This document shows positions 37,811 through 46,196 of a stretch of 64,000 nt of DNA, piece after piece (within the stretch, counting starts at the first letter, position 1; every line of letters starts with the position of its first letter). The stretch is from Stenotrophomonas sp. HITSZ_GD. Lineage in GTDB: Bacteria > Pseudomonadota > Gammaproteobacteria > Xanthomonadales > Xanthomonadaceae. The stretch is taken from positions 62,001 through 126,000 of the forward strand of contig NZ_JARQXB010000002.1 of the NCBI RefSeq assembly GCF_029543105.1, in the 5' to 3' direction. Made by a program: the position numbers and the translations under genes. A model generated the notes under the pieces. The model did no database searches. It was given only the letters and a program-made list of their open reading frames with translations, and was not told the origin of the DNA.

Positions 37811-38761
37811 TCAGTGCCTCGCCTTGTCCAGCACCCAGGCCGGAATGGGCTTGAGACCCTTCACCAGGCGCAGCGCGGCCAGTGCGCGCAACCCGTACCA
37901 GGTGAGATCGACCTCCCACCAGCGGAAGCCCTGGCGCACGGTGCCCGGGAAGAAATGATGGTTGTTGTGCCAGCCCTCGCCGAAGGTGAGCAGCGCCAGC
38001 CAGAAGTTGTTGCGGCTGTCGTCGCGCGTATCGAAGCGGCGGCGACCGAAGCGATGGGCCAGCGAATTGATGGTGACCGTGGCATGGAACAGCACCACCG
38101 TGGAGATGAAGAAGCCCCACACCAGCAGCTGCGGGCCGGTGGTGTGCAACCCGGGCGCCCAGCGCTCCAGCGCCGCCCCCAGGCCATAGAGCGCGGCCGC
38201 CAGCAGCACGGGCACGGCGGTATCGAAGCGGTCGAGCCAGCGCAGCTCCGGGAAGCGCGCCAGGTCCGGCACCCGCGACAGGTCGGTGGCGAAGGCGCCG
38301 CGGGTGAGGAACCAGCCCATGTGGCTTCGCCAGAAACCGCCCTCGCGCGGGGAATGCGGGTCCAGGGGTTGGTCGGCATGCCGGTGGTGGTGGCGATGAT
38401 GGGCCGCCCACCACAACGGCCCGCGCTGCACGCTGGAAGCGCCGATCAGCGCGAACACGAACTGCACCGGCCGCGACGCCTCGAACGTACGATGCGAAAA
38501 ATAGCGGTGGTAGAACGCGGTGATGGCGAACATGCGCAGCGCGTAGAGCGCGAGCGCCACGATCACCGCCGTCCACGACACCCCCACCCAGATCACCGCC
38601 GCGCAGGCGAGGTGCATCAGCGCGAACGGCACCGCGCGCAGCCAGTCGATGCGCCCGGGTTGTTCGATGGCGGCATCCGCGGCGCCTGCAGTGTCGAACC
38701 AGCGCTGCATCGTGCGAAGCAGGCGCCTGCGTCGGGAGGGGAGGGGCGCTACGAAGGCCAT
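37811..38761 (-). CDS. acyl-lipid / acyl-CoA fatty acid desaturase
   Basis: 316 aa membrane di-iron desaturase. The three His boxes are HRYFSH (~residue 86), HHRHHH (~122) and HNNHH (~262), and the predicted membrane pairs flank them (FALMHLACAAVIWVGVSW; LLVWGFFISTVVLFHATVTI). It introduces cis double bonds into fatty acyl chains, providing substrate for the methyltransferases downstream. It is the first gene of the eight-gene operon, 22 bases after the predicted ECF transcription start. Confidence 0.92.
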   Translation of the reverse strand: MAFVAPLPSRRRRLLRTMQRWFDTAGAADAAIEQPGRIDWLRAVPFALMHLACAAVIWVGVSWTAVIVALALYALRMFAITAFYHRYFSHRTFEASRPVQFVFALIGASSVQRGPLWWAAHHRHHHRHADQPLDPHSPREGGFWRSHMGWFLTRGAFATDLSRVPDLARFPELRWLDRFDTAVPVLLAAALYGLGAALERWAPGLHTTGPQLLVWGFFISTVVLFHATVTINSLAHRFGRRRFDTRDDSRNNFWLALLTFGEGWHNNHHFFPGTVRQGFRWWEVDLTWYGLRALAALRLVKGLKPIPAWVLDKARH

Positions 38762-38790
38762 GACGGGTCTCGGCGGGTGTCGTGGCTTCC

Positions 38791-38818
38791 TTTACGCAGC
38801 AGGACGCGCGATGGATGC
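38791..38818 (-). promoter_or_regulatory. ECF (RpoE/ChrR-type) promoter of the lipid operon
   Basis: Read on the minus strand: GCATCC, 16-base spacer, CGTAAA. The same hexamer pair and spacing occur before the ECF sigma gene at 39686, so both are probably read by that sigma factor. Confidence 0.7.
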
Positions 38819-38843
38819 GCCCGTCGCGAGAAATTTTTCGATT

Positions 38844-39623
38844 TCACCTGGTCGTAACGGAACAGCGCTCGACCAGGGGCTGCGTCCAGGCCGCCTGCCA
38901 CTCGGCGGCGGAGCGCTCAGCTGGCGCGGCGGCGAAGCGCACCACGACCTGCGGGTACGCGCCGCGCGGATCACGCAGGTTGCTGATGCCGCGGAATTCA
39001 AGCAGGCGGCGGTCGGCGTCGGCGTAGACCAGCGACAGGCGCGGCGCAAGGCTTCCGTACCAGGCATCGAGGCTGACTTCGATGGCGTGCGCCTCCTGGC
39101 CCTGCCAACGCACCGCACCGCCGTGCCGCAGCTGGATCTGGTAGAAACGCTGCCGTCCCGCCGCCAGGAAGGGGAGCGTGACGCGCTCGCCGCGCATCAG
39201 CGCCGCCCAGTGCAGGCGCACGGCCGCGTCGAAACCGGCGTCGATCACCGCTTCCGGCGGCAGCTCGAGCTGCCGCTGGCGCGGCGTGCTGGCGGCATCT
39301 TCCTTCCAATCGATCGTCGCCCGGTTCCCGGCGGCCTGGACCTCCGCCCGCTGCCCGCTGCGCCGGTCCTCCAGCAGATACCCGCGTGCCTGCGGCCGGG
39401 AAGTCGCCGGCAGGTGCTTGCGGGCGAACGGGCGGCCATCCGGGCATTGATAGAGCACCCAGCGCTCGGCGCCGTCCTTCGCCTCGCGCTGCCAGTGCAC
39501 CTCGCGGTAAAGCGTTTCGCCCTGCGGCGTGGCGGCGACGCCCTCGCTGCGGACCCAGGGCGCGGCCGAGGCGGCAAGGGGCAGGAAGCACAGCAACAGC
39601 CAGGCGCTACGCATGACGGTCAT
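38844..39623 (-). CDS. secreted protein of unknown function
   Basis: 259 aa from the ATG at 39623 (an ATG at 39614 is equally possible; neither has a good ribosome site). A signal peptide ends near residue 20 (PLAASAAP). The rest is a soluble beta-rich sequence with RWVLYQCPDGRPFARKHLP, AVIDAGFDAAVRLHW and an ending rich in Val/Arg. No family is recognised by name. It lies between the lipid operon promoter and the ECF gene and reads away from the latter, so it may share the regulon. Confidence 0.75.
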   Translation of the reverse strand: MTVMRSAWLLLCFLPLAASAAPWVRSEGVAATPQGETLYREVHWQREAKDGAERWVLYQCPDGRPFARKHLPATSRPQARGYLLEDRRSGQRAEVQAAGNRATIDWKEDAASTPRQRQLELPPEAVIDAGFDAAVRLHWAALMRGERVTLPFLAAGRQRFYQIQLRHGGAVRWQGQEAHAIEVSLDAWYGSLAPRLSLVYADADRRLLEFRGISNLRDPRGAYPQVVVRFAAAPAERSAAEWQAAWTQPLVERCSVTTR

Positions 39624-39685
39624 CCGGAAGGGAAGGCCCACGGCATACGGCGGGGAAGGCCGGCTGGATGCGCGGTGCGGCGGCT

Positions 39686-39713
39686 GCATCCAAACGGCCG
39701 CCCTGCACGTAGA
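39686..39713 (+). promoter_or_regulatory. ECF promoter, autoregulation of the sigma/ChrR operon
   Basis: GCATCC-N16-CGTAGA ends 35 bases before the sigma-factor ATG. It matches the lipid-operon element in both hexamers except one base and has an identical 16-base spacer. Confidence 0.7.
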
Positions 39714-39748
39714 CCGGATACACATTCACTTGCCCGCCGCGACCACAG

Positions 39749-40372
39749 ATGTACCCTGACGCCGCCCGCCCTCCTTTCCAACTCGATACCGCACGCAGCG
39801 TGTCCAGCTTCCAGCAGCCGAGCAGCGAGCCAACGAACTGGGCCGGCGACATGGACGGCGTGGCGCGCCTGCGCGACCGCGAGTGCTTCATCCGCATCTA
39901 CGACCACTTCATGCCGCGGCTGTGCATGTACCTGCGCGGGCTGGGGGCACCCGACGCCGTGTCCGAGGAATTGGCGCAGGAATGCCTGTTGCGGCTGTGG
40001 CTGCGGGCGGCCGATTTCGATCCCGCACAGGGTGCGTTGAGCACCTGGCTATACCGCATCGCGCGCAACCTGCACATCGACCGCGTGCGCCGCGAGCGCA
40101 GCTGGATGCAGGTGCAGGGGGCGGTGGAAGACGCCGCCACGCTGGATGTGGTGGAGCGCAGCAGCGCCGAGCAGTTTGCCGACCAGGCCCGCTTGCGCCA
40201 GCGGATCGGCGAGCTTCCCGCGGTGCAGGCGCGGCTGGTTCGGATGTCCTATTTCGAGGCCAAGAGCCATGGCGAGATCGCCCAGGCCTTGGGCATGCCG
40301 CTGGGCACGGTGAAATCGCACCTGCGGCGCGCATTCCTGCAGCTGCAGTCCAAGGTGGGGGGCGCGCCGTGA
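39749..40372 (+). CDS. rpoE: ECF sigma factor, RpoE/ECF11 type
   Basis: 207 aa. Sigma-2 region: FIRIYDHFMPRLCMYLRG, AQECLLRLWLRAADFDPAQGALSTWLYRIARNLHIDRVRR, ending near residue 120. Sigma-4 region: LPAVQARLVRMSYFEAKSHGEIAQALGMPLGTVKSHLRRA. The following gene is a ChrR-type zinc anti-sigma in GTGA overlap. The closest described system is the singlet-oxygen response sigma of Rhodobacter. The N-terminal 30 residues are poorly conserved, so the real start may be a later Met. Confidence 0.9.
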   Translation: MYPDAARPPFQLDTARSVSSFQQPSSEPTNWAGDMDGVARLRDRECFIRIYDHFMPRLCMYLRGLGAPDAVSEELAQECLLRLWLRAADFDPAQGALSTWLYRIARNLHIDRVRRERSWMQVQGAVEDAATLDVVERSSAEQFADQARLRQRIGELPAVQARLVRMSYFEAKSHGEIAQALGMPLGTVKSHLRRAFLQLQSKVGGAP

Positions 40373-41049
40373 ACCCGCACCACCACCTGCACGAATCCAC
40401 CCTGATGAGCTACGCCGCCGGCGCGCTGCCGGCGCCGTTGAGTATCGTGGCCGGTGCCCACCTGGAGCAGTGCGCGCAGTGCCGGCAGCGCGTGCGCGAG
40501 GCCGAGGCCATCGGTTCGATGCTGATCGAACAGACCCAGCCCGCCCCGGTGGATGCCGATGCCCGGCGCGACGCCTTGCGCGAGGCCATGCTGAAACGGC
40601 TGGAGGCGGACGCCCCCATCCGCGTGGCGCCGGCCCCGCGGCCGATGCCGCAGGAGCGCCCGGGGGCCGACCCGGATCACCTGCCCGCCTCGCTGCACCC
40701 GTATTTCGGCACCTCCCTCAGTGCGTTGCGCTGGCGCTGGATGGCGCCCGGCGTGTACTGCATCCGCGCCGAGCAGATGCCCTCGCTGATCATGCTGAAG
40801 ATCGCGCCGGGCAAGTGCCTGCCGATGCACAGCCATGGCCGCAGCGAACTGACGCAGATCCTGCGCGGCTCCTACACCGACGCGCTGGGCCTGTTCGCCC
40901 CAGGCGACGTGGCCGACCTGGACGAGGACGTGGAGCACCAGCCGGTGACCGCGCCCGGCCTGCCGTGCATTTGCGTCTCCGCGCTCGACGCACCGCTGGT
41001 GTTCAGCGGGTGGCTGGCGCGCAAGATCCAGCGCTTCGTGAAGCTGTAG
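40369..41049 (+). CDS. chrR: ChrR-family zinc anti-sigma factor with cupin domain
   Basis: 226 aa, GTG start overlapping the sigma stop. The zinc-binding anti-sigma motif H-x3-C-x2-C (HLEQCAQC) is at about residues 31-38 with a further His near residue 8. The C-terminal cupin (~110-226) carries MHSHGRSELTQILRG and later DEDVEHQ ligands. ChrR holds the sigma factor inactive until singlet oxygen or related stress frees it. Both metal sites needed for sensing are visible, so the switch is probably functional. Confidence 0.9.
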   Translation: MNPHHHLHESTLMSYAAGALPAPLSIVAGAHLEQCAQCRQRVREAEAIGSMLIEQTQPAPVDADARRDALREAMLKRLEADAPIRVAPAPRPMPQERPGADPDHLPASLHPYFGTSLSALRWRWMAPGVYCIRAEQMPSLIMLKIAPGKCLPMHSHGRSELTQILRGSYTDALGLFAPGDVADLDEDVEHQPVTAPGLPCICVSALDAPLVFSGWLARKIQRFVKL

Positions 41050-41062
41050 GCGATCCGCACAC

Positions 41063-41758
41063 ATGGCTACCCCGGATGCCAAGGGCCTGCGTGTGTTGCT
41101 GACCGGCGCGGCGGGGCTGGTCGGGCAGGGCGTGGCGCTGGCTTGCCAGACCTCGCCACGGGTGACCCGCTTGGCGGCGCTGGTGCGCAGCGCGGGCAGC
41201 TTGCAAGGCGCGGGCGAGGAAATCGTGCTTCCGGATTTCCTGGATGCCGGCCAACACCGCGTGGCGCTGGAAGGCTTCGACGCCTGCTTCTATTGCGCCG
41301 GCGCACCGCCGTTGGGCACGCCGGAAGCCAAGTATCGGCAGGTCACGTTCGACACCACGATGGCGGTGGCGCGCGCCTGGGCCGAAGCGAATCCGCACGG
41401 CCGCTTTCTCTATATCTCCGGTGCAGGCGCCGACCCGGGCAGCCGGATGATGCCGCTGCGCATCAAGGGCGAAACCGAAGGTGCGTTGGCACTGCTGCCG
41501 ATACGCACGGTGATGCTGCGGCCCGGCGGCGTGCGACCGGTGGCCTCCACCGGTACCCGGCACGCGGCGGTGAAGCCGCTCTACTGGGGCGGCTCGCCGC
41601 TGATGCGTTTGGCCGAGGCGGTGGCGCCCTCGCTGGTGACGAGCAACCTGTCGGTGGGGCAGGCGATGCTGGCCTTGGCCGCCATGGCGGAGCCGCCCGC
41701 GGTGGTCGATTGCGGGGAGATCAACCGGTTGGCGGAGCGGGTGGAAGGCGGGGGATGA
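41063..41758 (+). CDS. NAD(P)-binding SDR / epimerase-like protein
   Basis: 231 aa, 13 bp after chrR and in the same direction, so in the sigma operon. VLLTGAAGLVGQGVALA is the dinucleotide-binding motif, CFYCAGAPPLGTPEAKYRQVTFDTT the second conserved block, and RFLYISGAG the serine strand. This is the atypical SDR class related to YbjT/oxidoreductases with an HTLPGA-like fold. Its substrate is not evident; SDR genes accompany RpoE/ChrR in other bacteria. Confidence 0.82.
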   Translation: MATPDAKGLRVLLTGAAGLVGQGVALACQTSPRVTRLAALVRSAGSLQGAGEEIVLPDFLDAGQHRVALEGFDACFYCAGAPPLGTPEAKYRQVTFDTTMAVARAWAEANPHGRFLYISGAGADPGSRMMPLRIKGETEGALALLPIRTVMLRPGGVRPVASTGTRHAAVKPLYWGGSPLMRLAEAVAPSLVTSNLSVGQAMLALAAMAEPPAVVDCGEINRLAERVEGGG

Positions 41759-41856
41759 TGTCCTCGCGAGCCGGCATCCATGCGGTCCAGCGGCCTAGGT
41801 AGCCTCCGTCGCGCAAAGTGAGCCTGCTGCCGGCGGCTTGCGGGCTTTGGCGGTGT

Positions 41857-41886
41857 GGCCGCGCCGACCCAAGCTTGGGTGCGGCC
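41857..41886. terminator. bidirectional terminator-like inverted repeat
   Basis: GGCCGC ... ACCCAAGCTTGGGT ... GCGGCC, an inverted repeat between the convergent SDR and M61 peptidase genes. The inner 14 bases are self-complementary. There are no strong T-runs, so function is tentative. Confidence 0.35.
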
Positions 41887-41899
41887 CGCCCCTGTGGGT

Positions 41900-43816
41900 T
41901 TACGGTGATCGTGGCCGCAGGAGCGGGGACAGCCGGTCCGCACGCCCGCTGATCCGGCGCAGGTGCGGATAGCGCGCCCCGCCGTGGTAATCGATCGCCA
42001 CGTCGGATTCATCGCGACCATCGCGCAGGTGCAGCGATATCGGGGCGGCGGCACGGGAGGCGATCGCACCCAGCAATACTTCGGGGGTGAACGCCTCGCC
42101 GTTGACGGCTTCCACGACAGCGCCCGGTCCGATGCCCGCGCGATAGGCAGGGCTGTCCCACATGACGGACAGCACCGCGCCGCGGGCGTCGACCACCAGG
42201 CCGATCGAGTGCCGCAGGTCGAAGCCGCCCAATTCCGCCTCGTGCTGCAGGAAGGTGTCGGTGGGCTCGCTGTCGTAGACGAGCCGCCAGCCCGCGCTTT
42301 CCAGGCCACCGAGCACGAGCGGCCGATGCGTATCCAGCCGTGCCAGCAGGTAACTCGCCCAGTCGATCGGTACGAGCCGATGCAGGGCGGCACATAGATC
42401 ATCGAACGAATAGGGCGCCGGACCGGGCGCGATATCGGCGGAGTAGAACGCTCTCGCCAGGTCGTCCAGGCCGTATCGGCCGGCGGATTCCTCGCGCAGT
42501 TTCATGTCCACCTGCAGCCAGAGCAGCACGCCCTCGGTGTAGTAATCCTTGCGCCGCTGCCACTCCGGCCACACCGCGGCGCGGCCGGTGAGGTAGATCG
42601 GGTCGTTGGCGGTATCGCGCAGCGTCTTCCACGCCCGGCCGTTCATCGCTTCGACATTCGCCGCATCCAACGCCAGCTTGTCCAGGGTTTCCTGGCGGCT
42701 GCGCAGGCCGCTTCGTGCCGCGAGCACGCGGCCCCAGAATTCCGTCTGCCCTTCGTAGACCCAGAGCATGCCGTTGCGCATCTCGGTGTTGGGAGTGGGG
42801 GTCCACTGGCCTTCCGGTACGCGGAAGCGTCCATTCCATGCGTGCACGTGTTCGTGGATGATGAGGTCCAGGTTGTTGAGCTGGCTGGCGCGATCCAGGA
42901 AGTAATCGGGCGGCAGATAGATCTCCGCCGCATCGGCGTGCTCGACGCCGCCGGGCGGAAAGGCATCGCTCAACACCACGATGGCCTCGAACTTGCCATA
43001 CGGCGCGCGTCCAAAGACGGCATGCGTTTGTTCCAGCATGCGCCGCATGTCGGCGAGGTCCTGCGCCGGGAGTTCGGGGATTTCAGCGCTATCGGACAGG
43101 AGGCTGAGCCGGAAAGCGGGCTGCCCAGGCAAGCCCAGGTCGTAGGAACGAAAGTGACGCGCCGCCAGCACCGGCGCATCCAGCAATGCGTCCAGCGCAG
43201 TGGCCTTGAACCCTATCGATTCGCCCGAGATATGCTCGATCTGCAGCGAAGAAACCGCATGCAGGCCCATCGGCAGGCGAACGCCCGCCTGGATGGCGAT
43301 ATTCCTCGCGTACCAGCCGGCGGGGTAGAGCAGCAGCCTTTGCCACTGCACGGCAACCATGTCCCGTCGCAGGAGCGATTCGCCCGGGCGGATCACATAC
43401 TGGAACTCCACGGTGATGTCTTCGATGCCCTCGGGCACGTCGACATGGAAGGCGTGCATGTCCAGTTCGTCCCTTCGCCATTCCAGGCGCTGCGCGCCGG
43501 CCGAGACCACCAATCCCGCCAGGCTTGCGGCGGAAATGCTCGGGGCATGGCTGGATGCCTCCCACGCGGGATACAGCAGGGTCATGCGCCCTGGCGCCTG
43601 GACCGGGAGGGTCTCACGGACATGGAACATCTTTCGGCTCACATCGCGGGCGTCGATGTCGAGCCGGATCGTGCCGTGGAACGGGCGATCGCGCGGCGCC
43701 GCGATGTCCGACGGCTGCGCATGGCCATCCGCAGAAGCCAATAGGCCCAGTATGGCCACCATGAAAAGGACGAGCGCCAATCCGCTTGAACTGATCCCGA
43801 TACGCTTGCTGGTCAC
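41900..43816 (-). CDS. M61-family (glycyl-aminopeptidase-like) metallopeptidase with PDZ domain
   Basis: 638 aa from GTG 43816; no clean ribosome site, but this start keeps the signal peptide (ALVLFMVAILGLLASADGHAQ). The N-terminal Ig-like domain spans ~40-220. The zinc motif HEHVHAW is near residue 320, with the downstream Glu region (WVYEGQTEFWG) ~50 residues later, as in M61 enzymes. A C-terminal PDZ segment (~545-620, GLVVDARGAVLSVMWDSPAYRAGIGPG) completes it. It is probably a periplasmic or outer-membrane-facing peptidase. It is divergent from the YheO-type regulator with a palindrome between. Confidence 0.88.
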   Translation of the reverse strand: MTSKRIGISSSGLALVLFMVAILGLLASADGHAQPSDIAAPRDRPFHGTIRLDIDARDVSRKMFHVRETLPVQAPGRMTLLYPAWEASSHAPSISAASLAGLVVSAGAQRLEWRRDELDMHAFHVDVPEGIEDITVEFQYVIRPGESLLRRDMVAVQWQRLLLYPAGWYARNIAIQAGVRLPMGLHAVSSLQIEHISGESIGFKATALDALLDAPVLAARHFRSYDLGLPGQPAFRLSLLSDSAEIPELPAQDLADMRRMLEQTHAVFGRAPYGKFEAIVVLSDAFPPGGVEHADAAEIYLPPDYFLDRASQLNNLDLIIHEHVHAWNGRFRVPEGQWTPTPNTEMRNGMLWVYEGQTEFWGRVLAARSGLRSRQETLDKLALDAANVEAMNGRAWKTLRDTANDPIYLTGRAAVWPEWQRRKDYYTEGVLLWLQVDMKLREESAGRYGLDDLARAFYSADIAPGPAPYSFDDLCAALHRLVPIDWASYLLARLDTHRPLVLGGLESAGWRLVYDSEPTDTFLQHEAELGGFDLRHSIGLVVDARGAVLSVMWDSPAYRAGIGPGAVVEAVNGEAFTPEVLLGAIASRAAAPISLHLRDGRDESDVAIDYHGGARYPHLRRISGRADRLSPLLRPRSP

Positions 43817-43874
43817 ACGGAGCCTGCCGCTGTCGCGCCGGAATTCGGCGGCGCACAGACTAGCCGCGGCATAG

Positions 43875-43890
43875 ACTGTTTGTAAACAGT
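43875..43890. promoter_or_regulatory. inverted repeat between M61 peptidase and YheO-type regulator
   Basis: ACTGTTT-GT-AAACAGT, perfect 7-bp arms, 60-80 bp from both divergent starts. It is a likely operator for the adjacent regulator. Confidence 0.5.
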
Positions 43891-43954
43891 AGACCATTTG
43901 AAAACAGCCTGCGACCGGGCTACGCTCTACGCCCCAGCGAGCCGACCCACCGGA

Positions 43955-44599
43955 ATGCCCAAACGCCCTGACGCCGCCGCCCTCGCACCGTACTTTCCCG
44001 TCGCCGACGCCGTCGCCGCGTTGTTTCGGCCCCATGTGGAAGTGGTTGTCCACGATCTCGTGGCAATGAAGATCGCCCACATCGCCAACGCGCTCTCCAA
44101 GCGCAAGGTGGGAGACAGTTCCAGCGACGACCGCTTTCCGGATCACGCACTGGCGCAGCCCGTGATCGGGCCCTATCGCAAGGCGAATACAGATGGCCGC
44201 CACATGCGGTGCATCACGGTGGTAATACGCGACGAGAAGGAGAGGCCGCGCGGGATGCTGTGCATCAATTTCGACGTCACGATGCTGGAGCGTGTCCGCG
44301 ACAGCCTCGGGACCCTGGCATTCCTGCCGGCATCCCCGGAGCCGGAGAACTTCTTTCACGATAGCTGGCGGCAAGTCCTGGAGCAGATCGTCAGTGGGCA
44401 CGAAGCCGAGCTCGGGATGTCCGCCCGCGCGTTGGATGCCGCGGCACGCCGCGAACTGATCGCGCGGCTCCACGCGGCGCGCATCCTGGATATCCGTAAT
44501 GCAGCGCCGGTGGTAGCTGCCAGGCTCGGCATTTCACGCGCCTTGCTTTACAAGCATCTGAAGGAAATACGGTCGATGCAGCAGGATGCTGGCGACTGA
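43955..44599 (+). CDS. YheO/DauR-family transcriptional regulator (PAS-like plus HTH)
   Basis: 214 aa from the ATG at 43955; an earlier in-frame TTG exists but adds non-conserved sequence. The N-terminal YheO-type PAS-like domain runs ~10-120 (YFPVADAVAALFRPHVEVVVHDL, DRFPDHALAQPVIGPYRKANTDGR). The C-terminal HTH is ~160-210 (RLHAARILDIRNAAPVVAARLGISRALLYKHLKEI). The DauR group regulates D-amino-acid use. It is divergent from the M61 peptidase and convergent with the RidA gene. Confidence 0.85.
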   Translation: MPKRPDAAALAPYFPVADAVAALFRPHVEVVVHDLVAMKIAHIANALSKRKVGDSSSDDRFPDHALAQPVIGPYRKANTDGRHMRCITVVIRDEKERPRGMLCINFDVTMLERVRDSLGTLAFLPASPEPENFFHDSWRQVLEQIVSGHEAELGMSARALDAAARRELIARLHAARILDIRNAAPVVAARLGISRALLYKHLKEIRSMQQDAGD

Positions 44600-44638
44600 G
44601 GCCCTTCGCTAAGGTCGTCCGGCACAAAGCAGGGGCGC

Positions 44639-45037
44639 TCAATTCGCCCCTGGAATGCGTGCGATGACCTTGATCTCGAAATCGAAGCCCGCCAGCCAGG
44701 TGACACCCAGCGCGGTCCAGTTCGGATAGGGCGCGGTCGGGAAGACCTCGTCCTTCACCTTGAGCACGGTGTCGAACTGGTGCTGCGGATCGGTGTGGAA
44801 GCTGGTCAGGTCCACGATGTCGTCGAGCCCGCATCCTGCGGCCTTCAGCGTCGCCTGGAGATTGGCGAAGGCCAGGCGTACCTGGGCCTCGAAGTCCGGT
44901 TCCGGCGAACCATCGCTGCGGCTGCCCACCTGGCCGGAAACGAACAGCAGGTCGCCCGAGCGCAACGCGGCGGAATAGCGATGCAGGGTGTAGAGGTCTT
45001 GCCGAGCGGTGGGGAAAATGGCTTGTCGATGCGTCAT
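44639..45037 (-). CDS. RidA/YjgF/Rid family protein
   Basis: 132 aa from the ATG at 45037 with AGGAG eight bases upstream. SAALRSGDLLFVSGQVG near the N-terminus and LGVTWLAGFDFEIKVIARIPG at the end fit the chorismate-mutase-like fold of RidA relatives. The catalytic Arg of true enamine deaminases is not evident (VTWLAG... in place of ...R-x-A-V-x-V), so it may be another Rid subgroup. It is divergent from the LysR regulator, with an operator-like repeat between. Confidence 0.87.
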   Translation of the reverse strand: MTHRQAIFPTARQDLYTLHRYSAALRSGDLLFVSGQVGSRSDGSPEPDFEAQVRLAFANLQATLKAAGCGLDDIVDLTSFHTDPQHQFDTVLKVKDEVFPTAPYPNWTALGVTWLAGFDFEIKVIARIPGAN

Positions 45038-45142
45038 CGCATGTACTCCTGTCAGGTGGGGCGTGCGCGAACCGGTGGCACGCAGGACATGGCGATCACT
45101 GTAGACAGCGGCGTGGGCGGGTAAAACCTGCCGATCCGGAGA

Positions 45143-45169
45143 GGACTGTTTGTAGAATCCAAACAATCC
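45143..45169. promoter_or_regulatory. LysR-type inverted repeat between RidA and LysR genes
   Basis: GGACTGTTTG-N7-CAAACAATCC, 10-bp arms with one mismatch, 20 bp before the LysR start. The outer half GACTGTTTGTA is identical to 11 bases at 43874-43884, in the peptidase/YheO spacer. Confidence 0.55.
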
Positions 45170-45189
45170 CCAATGCTCCTGGAGTGGCC

Positions 45190-46113
45190 ATGGACCGTAT
45201 CGACGCGATGCAGGCCTTCGTGCGCGTGGTCGAGACCGGCAGCTTTACCAAGGCCGCCGAGACGCTACAGGCGAGCAAGACGCGTATCACCCAACTGGTA
45301 CAGCAGCTGGAGACGCACTTGCGGGTCAGGCTGCTGCATCGCACGACGCGCAAGGTCAACGTGACCGCCGACGGGGCGGCCTATTACGAGCGTGTCGTTC
45401 GCCTGCTGGCGGACCTGGACGACGCTGAAACCAGCCTGTCCGGCGCGGCGGCTGCGCCACGCGGCCGGCTGCGCGTGGACGTTCCCGCGCCCCTGGCGAA
45501 CCTGGTGCTGGTGCCGGCGTTACCCGAGTTTTATGCACGCTATCCGGACATCCAGCTCGACCTCGGCGCCAGCGACCGCAAGGTCGACCTGATCGACGAG
45601 AACGTGGATTGCGTGGTGCGCGGCGGCGAGTTGACCGACAGCTCGCTGCGCGCGCGCCACATCGCCAACCTGCCTTTGGGCCTCTACGCGGCACCTTCCT
45701 ATCTGGCGCGTGCCGGGACGCCGGAACATCCCTCGGCGCTGGAAGAAGCGGGTCACCGCATCGTTGGCTACCGGAGCGCACGCACCGGCAGCGCCCTGAT
45801 GACCTTGATGCGTCGCGGCGACGAGGAGCTGCGCGTGCAGGGACGCCACGCGCAATCGGTGGACGACGGCAACGCCTATCTGGCCGCGGGCGTGGCGGGC
45901 TTGGGCGTGCTGTCGCTTCCGCACTACATCGCGCGCGAGCCGGTGGCACGCGGCGCGCTGGTGCCACTGTTCGAGGACTGGATGCTCGACCCCATGCCGA
46001 TGTACCTGGCATTTCCGCCCAGCCGCCATGTCAGCCGCAAGCTGCGGGTGTTCATCGACTGGATCGTCGAACTGATGGCGCGGCACGCACCTGGCATCCA
46101 GCCGCCGCGCTAG
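45190..46113 (+). CDS. LysR-family transcriptional regulator
   Basis: 307 aa from the ATG at 45190 with GGAG upstream. The N-terminal winged HTH is AMQAFVRVVETGSFTKAAETLQASKTRITQLVQQLETHL (residues ~5-45), and the effector domain runs ~90-300. It belongs to the large group with RLHRTTRKVNVTADG and a DRKVDLIDENVDCVVRGGEL segment. It is divergent from the RidA gene and probably autoregulates through the repeat between them. Confidence 0.92.
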   Translation: MDRIDAMQAFVRVVETGSFTKAAETLQASKTRITQLVQQLETHLRVRLLHRTTRKVNVTADGAAYYERVVRLLADLDDAETSLSGAAAAPRGRLRVDVPAPLANLVLVPALPEFYARYPDIQLDLGASDRKVDLIDENVDCVVRGGELTDSSLRARHIANLPLGLYAAPSYLARAGTPEHPSALEEAGHRIVGYRSARTGSALMTLMRRGDEELRVQGRHAQSVDDGNAYLAAGVAGLGVLSLPHYIAREPVARGALVPLFEDWMLDPMPMYLAFPPSRHVSRKLRVFIDWIVELMARHAPGIQPPR

Positions 46114-46196
46114 ATCATTCGACCGCCTGCGCAGGACACGCATGCCAAGCGCTCGCGAACGCATGCGCTTGGCGCGCGTTGTGCGCGCATCCGCAC

